A stretch of DNA of 64,000 bases from Isoptericola peretonis (GTDB lineage: Bacteria > Actinomycetota > Actinomycetes > Actinomycetales > Cellulomonadaceae): contig JALQCY010000002.1 of NCBI GenBank assembly GCA_023241745.1, positions 682,001 through 746,000 on the forward strand, read 5' to 3'. The notes under the pieces were generated by a model. That model did not search any database and was not told the origin of the DNA. It worked only from the letters and a program-made list of their open reading frames with translations. The position numbers were made by a program, and so were the translations under genes. Below are positions 61,767 to 64,000 of the stretch, in pieces (the first letter of the stretch is position 1; every line of letters starts with the position of its first letter).

Positions 61767-62557
61767 CCGGCGCCGTCCCGGGCGCCGCCCCGCTCGCCGT
61801 GGTCCACCCGGACGCCGCCGTGCTCGCCGAGGCCACCGCCGCCCGCCTGCTGACCCGGCTCCTCGACGCGCAGTCGGTCCGCACGCCCGTGCACGCCGTC
61901 CTGACCGGCGGCACCGTCGGCATCAAGACCCTCGAGGCCGTGGCCGCCAGCCCGCTGCGCGCCGCGGTGGACTGGTCGGGCGTGCACCTGTGGTGGGGCG
62001 ACGAGCGGTTCCTGCCGGACGGCGACCCCGACCGCAACGAGACCCAGGCGCGCCACGCCCTGGTGGACGCGCTCGTCGCCGGTTCCGGTCTGCCGGCGGA
62101 GCACGTGCACGCCATGCCGGCTCTCGGTGCCGTCGTCGGCGACCAGACCGTCGAGACGCCGGAGCAGTCCGCCAGCGCCTACGCGGCGGAGCTCGCACGG
62201 TTCGCGACCGAAGCCGCAGACGTCGCCGTGCCGGAGTTCGACGTCCTGCTGCTCGGCATGGGACCGGACGGCCACGTCGCGTCGCTGTTCCCGGGCCACG
62301 AGGGCCTCGACGCCCGCGGTGCCACCGTCGGGGTGCACGGCTCGCCGAAGCCGCCGCCGGAGCGCGTGTCCCTGACCTTCGACGCCCTCCGGCGTGCCCG
62401 CGAGGTCTGGGTCGTGGCCGCCGGCGCGGAGAAGGCGGCGCAGGCCGCCGCGGCCCTCGGCGGCGAGCCCGTGGTCGACGTCCCGGCGGCCGGCGCCCGC
62501 GGCACCGAGCGCACGCTGTGGCTGCTGGACGCCGCCGCTGCCACGCCCGCGTCCTGA
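61763..62557 (+). CDS. pgl: 6-phosphogluconolactonase
   Basis: A 264-residue lactonase (DevB/SOL family) that hydrolyses 6-phosphogluconolactone made by Zwf. Motifs are VLTGGTVGIKTLEAV, WGDERFLPDGDPDRNETQA, LLGMGPDGHVASLFPGH (the GxGxDGHxASLFP signature) and VSLTFDALRRAREVWVV. ATG 61763 overlaps the opcA stop. Last gene of the pentose-phosphate operon; converges on phhA. Confidence 0.97.
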   Translation: MTGAVPGAAPLAVVHPDAAVLAEATAARLLTRLLDAQSVRTPVHAVLTGGTVGIKTLEAVAASPLRAAVDWSGVHLWWGDERFLPDGDPDRNETQARHALVDALVAGSGLPAEHVHAMPALGAVVGDQTVETPEQSASAYAAELARFATEAADVAVPEFDVLLLGMGPDGHVASLFPGHEGLDARGATVGVHGSPKPPPERVSLTFDALRRAREVWVVAAGAEKAAQAAAALGGEPVVDVPAAGARGTERTLWLLDAAAATPAS

Positions 62558-62576
62558 CGGCCCGCATCGGACCGTC

Positions 62577-62590
62577 GGACCGGCCGGTCC
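62577..62590. terminator. short palindrome between convergent pgl and phhA
   Basis: GGACCGGCCGGTCC is a perfect 14-base palindrome just before the phhA stop (62592) and 20 bases after the pgl stop. Possible weak bidirectional terminator, but too short and loop-poor to be sure. Confidence 0.3.
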
Positions 62591-62591
62591 T

Positions 62592-63488
62592 CTAGATGGC
62601 GGACCGCTGCCGGTCCGCGAGCAGGCGGGCGGGCGTCTCGTCGTCGAACTCGGCGAAGAACTCCCCCACCCGCTCGGTGAGCTCGCTCATCCCGTCGCAC
62701 GCGAAGAGCGTCGGCTGGTAGTGCGAGATGTCGTACTCGACGGTCCCCATGGAGTAGAAGTCCAGCGGCAGGATCGTGGCGCCCCGGAACTCCTCGATCT
62801 CGCCGTAGGAGGAGAGCAGGCCCGCACCGTAGCAGCGCAGTTCCCCGTCCTCGTACATCACGCCGAACTCGATCGTGAACCAGAAGACGTCCGCGACGAA
62901 CTGCAGTCCCTCGGCGGTCTCGCACCGCCGGGCGGCCTCGCCCGCACGCCGCTTGACCTCGGCGATCGCCGGGTTGGCCAGCAGGTTCCCGTGGCCGACC
63001 ACCTCGTGGATGATGTCAGGTTCCGGGGTGTAGAGCGGCTGCGAGCCGTGCCGCAGGTACTGCGTGGAGTGGAAGACGCCGTCGGCGAGCGAGCCGTAGA
63101 ACTGGTCCAGGGGCACCAGGCCCGCGGCCGGGTGCAGGCGGAAGCCGCTCAGCGGCTCCAGGCTCGCGCTGACCTCGTCGAGCTGCGGCACCCGGTCGGT
63201 GGGCAGGCCGAGGGCCTCCTTGCCCTCGAGGAACCCCCGGATCGCGAGGCGCTCGTGCTTCGGCGCGAGCTCGGCGCACACGGTGCGCCAGATCGCGTTC
63301 TCCGCGTCCGTGTACTCGACCCGGGGCACGGGGTCGCCCGGCTTCCAGCGCAGCGCGGGTCCGGCGATGACCTCCCGCCGGCGCCGGTACTCCGGGTCGT
63401 TCGCGCCGGGGTGGTCGTCCGTGAGGTGCACCGTGACGCCGTTCTCGTCCTCGGTGACGGGGGCGTAGAGCTGTCCTTCCTCGAACAT
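62592..63488 (-). CDS. phhA: phenylalanine 4-monooxygenase
   Basis: A 298-residue aromatic amino acid hydroxylase turning phenylalanine into tyrosine with tetrahydropterin and O2. The iron site is complete: His161 and His166 in IIHEVVGHGN and Glu207 in FWFTIEFGVM. GFRLHPAAGLVPLDQFYGSLADGVFHSTQYLRH (landmark: GFRLHPAAGL to STQYLRH) is the substrate-side region. The size suits bacterial PhhA without a regulatory ACT domain. No pterin dehydratase gene lies next to it. ATG 63488. Confidence 0.95.
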   Translation of the reverse strand: MFEEGQLYAPVTEDENGVTVHLTDDHPGANDPEYRRRREVIAGPALRWKPGDPVPRVEYTDAENAIWRTVCAELAPKHERLAIRGFLEGKEALGLPTDRVPQLDEVSASLEPLSGFRLHPAAGLVPLDQFYGSLADGVFHSTQYLRHGSQPLYTPEPDIIHEVVGHGNLLANPAIAEVKRRAGEAARRCETAEGLQFVADVFWFTIEFGVMYEDGELRCYGAGLLSSYGEIEEFRGATILPLDFYSMGTVEYDISHYQPTLFACDGMSELTERVGEFFAEFDDETPARLLADRQRSAI

Positions 63489-63562
63489 GCCGAAAGCCTA
63501 CGCCCGGGTCCCCCGTCTCGACAGATGGACACCCGGCGCGCCCGCGGCCCCGTCTCCGCGCG

Positions 63563-63928
63563 TCAGCTCGCCTGGCGCAAGCCCGTGCGGCGGGCCCGCA
63601 GCGTCGCGAGAGCCTCCTCGAGGAGGGCCGCTCCGTCCTCCTCCGACCGGCGCTCCTTCACGTACGCGAGGTGGGTCTTGTACGGCTCGTTCCGCACGGG
63701 CTCCGGCGGGTTCGCCGCGTCCAGGCCGGCGGGAAATCCGCAGCGCGGACAGTCCCAGAACTCCGGCGCCTCGACGTCCTCGTTCGCCGAGAAGCTCGGC
63801 GTCGTCTCGTGCCCGTTCGCGCACCAGTACGAGACCCGCACCCGGGGTGCCGCCTCGCCGCGCTCTGACTCGCCCAGAGGTCCCGCGCCCACGCGCGAAC
63901 CCCGGATCGCATGACCGGCAGTAGCCAC
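63563..63928 (-). CDS. rbpA: RNA polymerase-binding protein RbpA
   Basis: A 121-residue actinobacteria-specific RNA polymerase factor that stabilises the promoter open complex with the main sigma factor. It has the N-terminal AIRGSRVGAGPLGESERGE, the zinc-like core YWCANGHET ... WDCPRCGFPAG, and the sigma-interacting C-terminal helices EEDGAALLEEALATLR. GTG 63928 (VATAGHAIRGSRVG). Its presence places the organism in Actinobacteria. Confidence 0.96.
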   Translation of the reverse strand: MATAGHAIRGSRVGAGPLGESERGEAAPRVRVSYWCANGHETTPSFSANEDVEAPEFWDCPRCGFPAGLDAANPPEPVRNEPYKTHLAYVKERRSEEDGAALLEEALATLRARRTGLRQAS

Positions 63929-63954
63929 GTCCTGTCGTCCTCACCTTCGACTCA

Positions 63955-63970
63955 GTGGGCGTACGCCCAC
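63955..63970. promoter_or_regulatory. 16-bp perfect palindrome upstream of rbpA
   Basis: GTGGGCGTACGCCCAC is a perfect palindrome 27 bases before the rbpA start. It could be a regulator site or part of the leader. No known factor is assigned. Confidence 0.4.
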
Positions 63971-64000
63971 GGACGATCGTCGTGAACCGTCGTACCGGGT

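Noticed and set aside
1..64000. CRISPR arrays, insertion sequences or prophage
   Set aside because: No regularly spaced repeats, no transposase or phage structural proteins among the credible ORFs.

Overview
The window is high-GC DNA with frequent GTG starts and many 4-base stop/start overlaps (ATGA or GTGA). It encodes the actinobacterial RNA-polymerase factor RbpA, a class E sortase, OpcA and a tkt-tal-zwf-opcA-pgl pentose-phosphate block divergent from ctaB. This points to an actinomycete, most likely order Micrococcales near Cellulomonadaceae or Promicromonosporaceae; the family-level placement is inference from gene content and protein style, not from a tree.

Left part (1-14.6 kb): a methyltransferase, a sortase E with a tiny membrane partner, a LacI regulator divergent from an F420-type luciferase-like oxidoreductase, an ABC exporter and an MFS exporter. 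Then comes a sugar locus: binding protein plus two permeases on the minus strand, divergent from a LacI regulator, a YicI-type GH31 alpha-xylosidase and a 2-hydroxyacid dehydrogenase. A perfect LacI-type palindrome sits in the divergent gap. The locus carries no transport ATPase of its own.

Middle part (14.6-40.9 kb) is accessory and mosaic. It holds a solo ScoMcrA-head-like protein with a zinc ribbon; a methyltransferase pseudogene (motif I deleted plus a frameshift); an ECF42 sigma factor with its YCII partner; and a persulfide-response operon (CoA-disulfide-reductase/rhodanese fusion, CstR-like sensor lacking the copper-binding His, small Cys-rich protein) behind a textbook CsoR/CstR operator. 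A five-gene tightly packed operon follows (two-TM K+ channel, APC permease, DUF1190-like lipoprotein, duplicated DUF350 protein, glutathionylspermidine-synthase-like ATP-grasp enzyme). I regard it as the most interesting poorly understood system here. Then come a large LuxR-family ATPase regulator, a TetR gene, a 31-bp perfect inverted repeat, a Gfo/Idh dehydrogenase plus sugar isomerase pair, a secreted GH43 enzyme with a TTG start, ArfB, transporters, and a Mn-catalase/DUF4383/two-hydrolase operon.

Right part (40.8-64 kb) is largely core. It has tRNA-Pro(GGG) with a terminator; a riboflavin operon ribD-ribE-ribBA-ribH under an FMN riboswitch; a chromosome/translation block xerD-parA-scpA-scpB-[tetR/ohr]-rluB-cmk-der, interrupted by a divergent peroxide-defence pair with a clear TetR operator; heme O synthase; the pentose-phosphate genes with strong hairpins between the first three; phenylalanine hydroxylase; and rbpA. 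I found no CRISPR array, rRNA, insertion sequence, prophage or origin.
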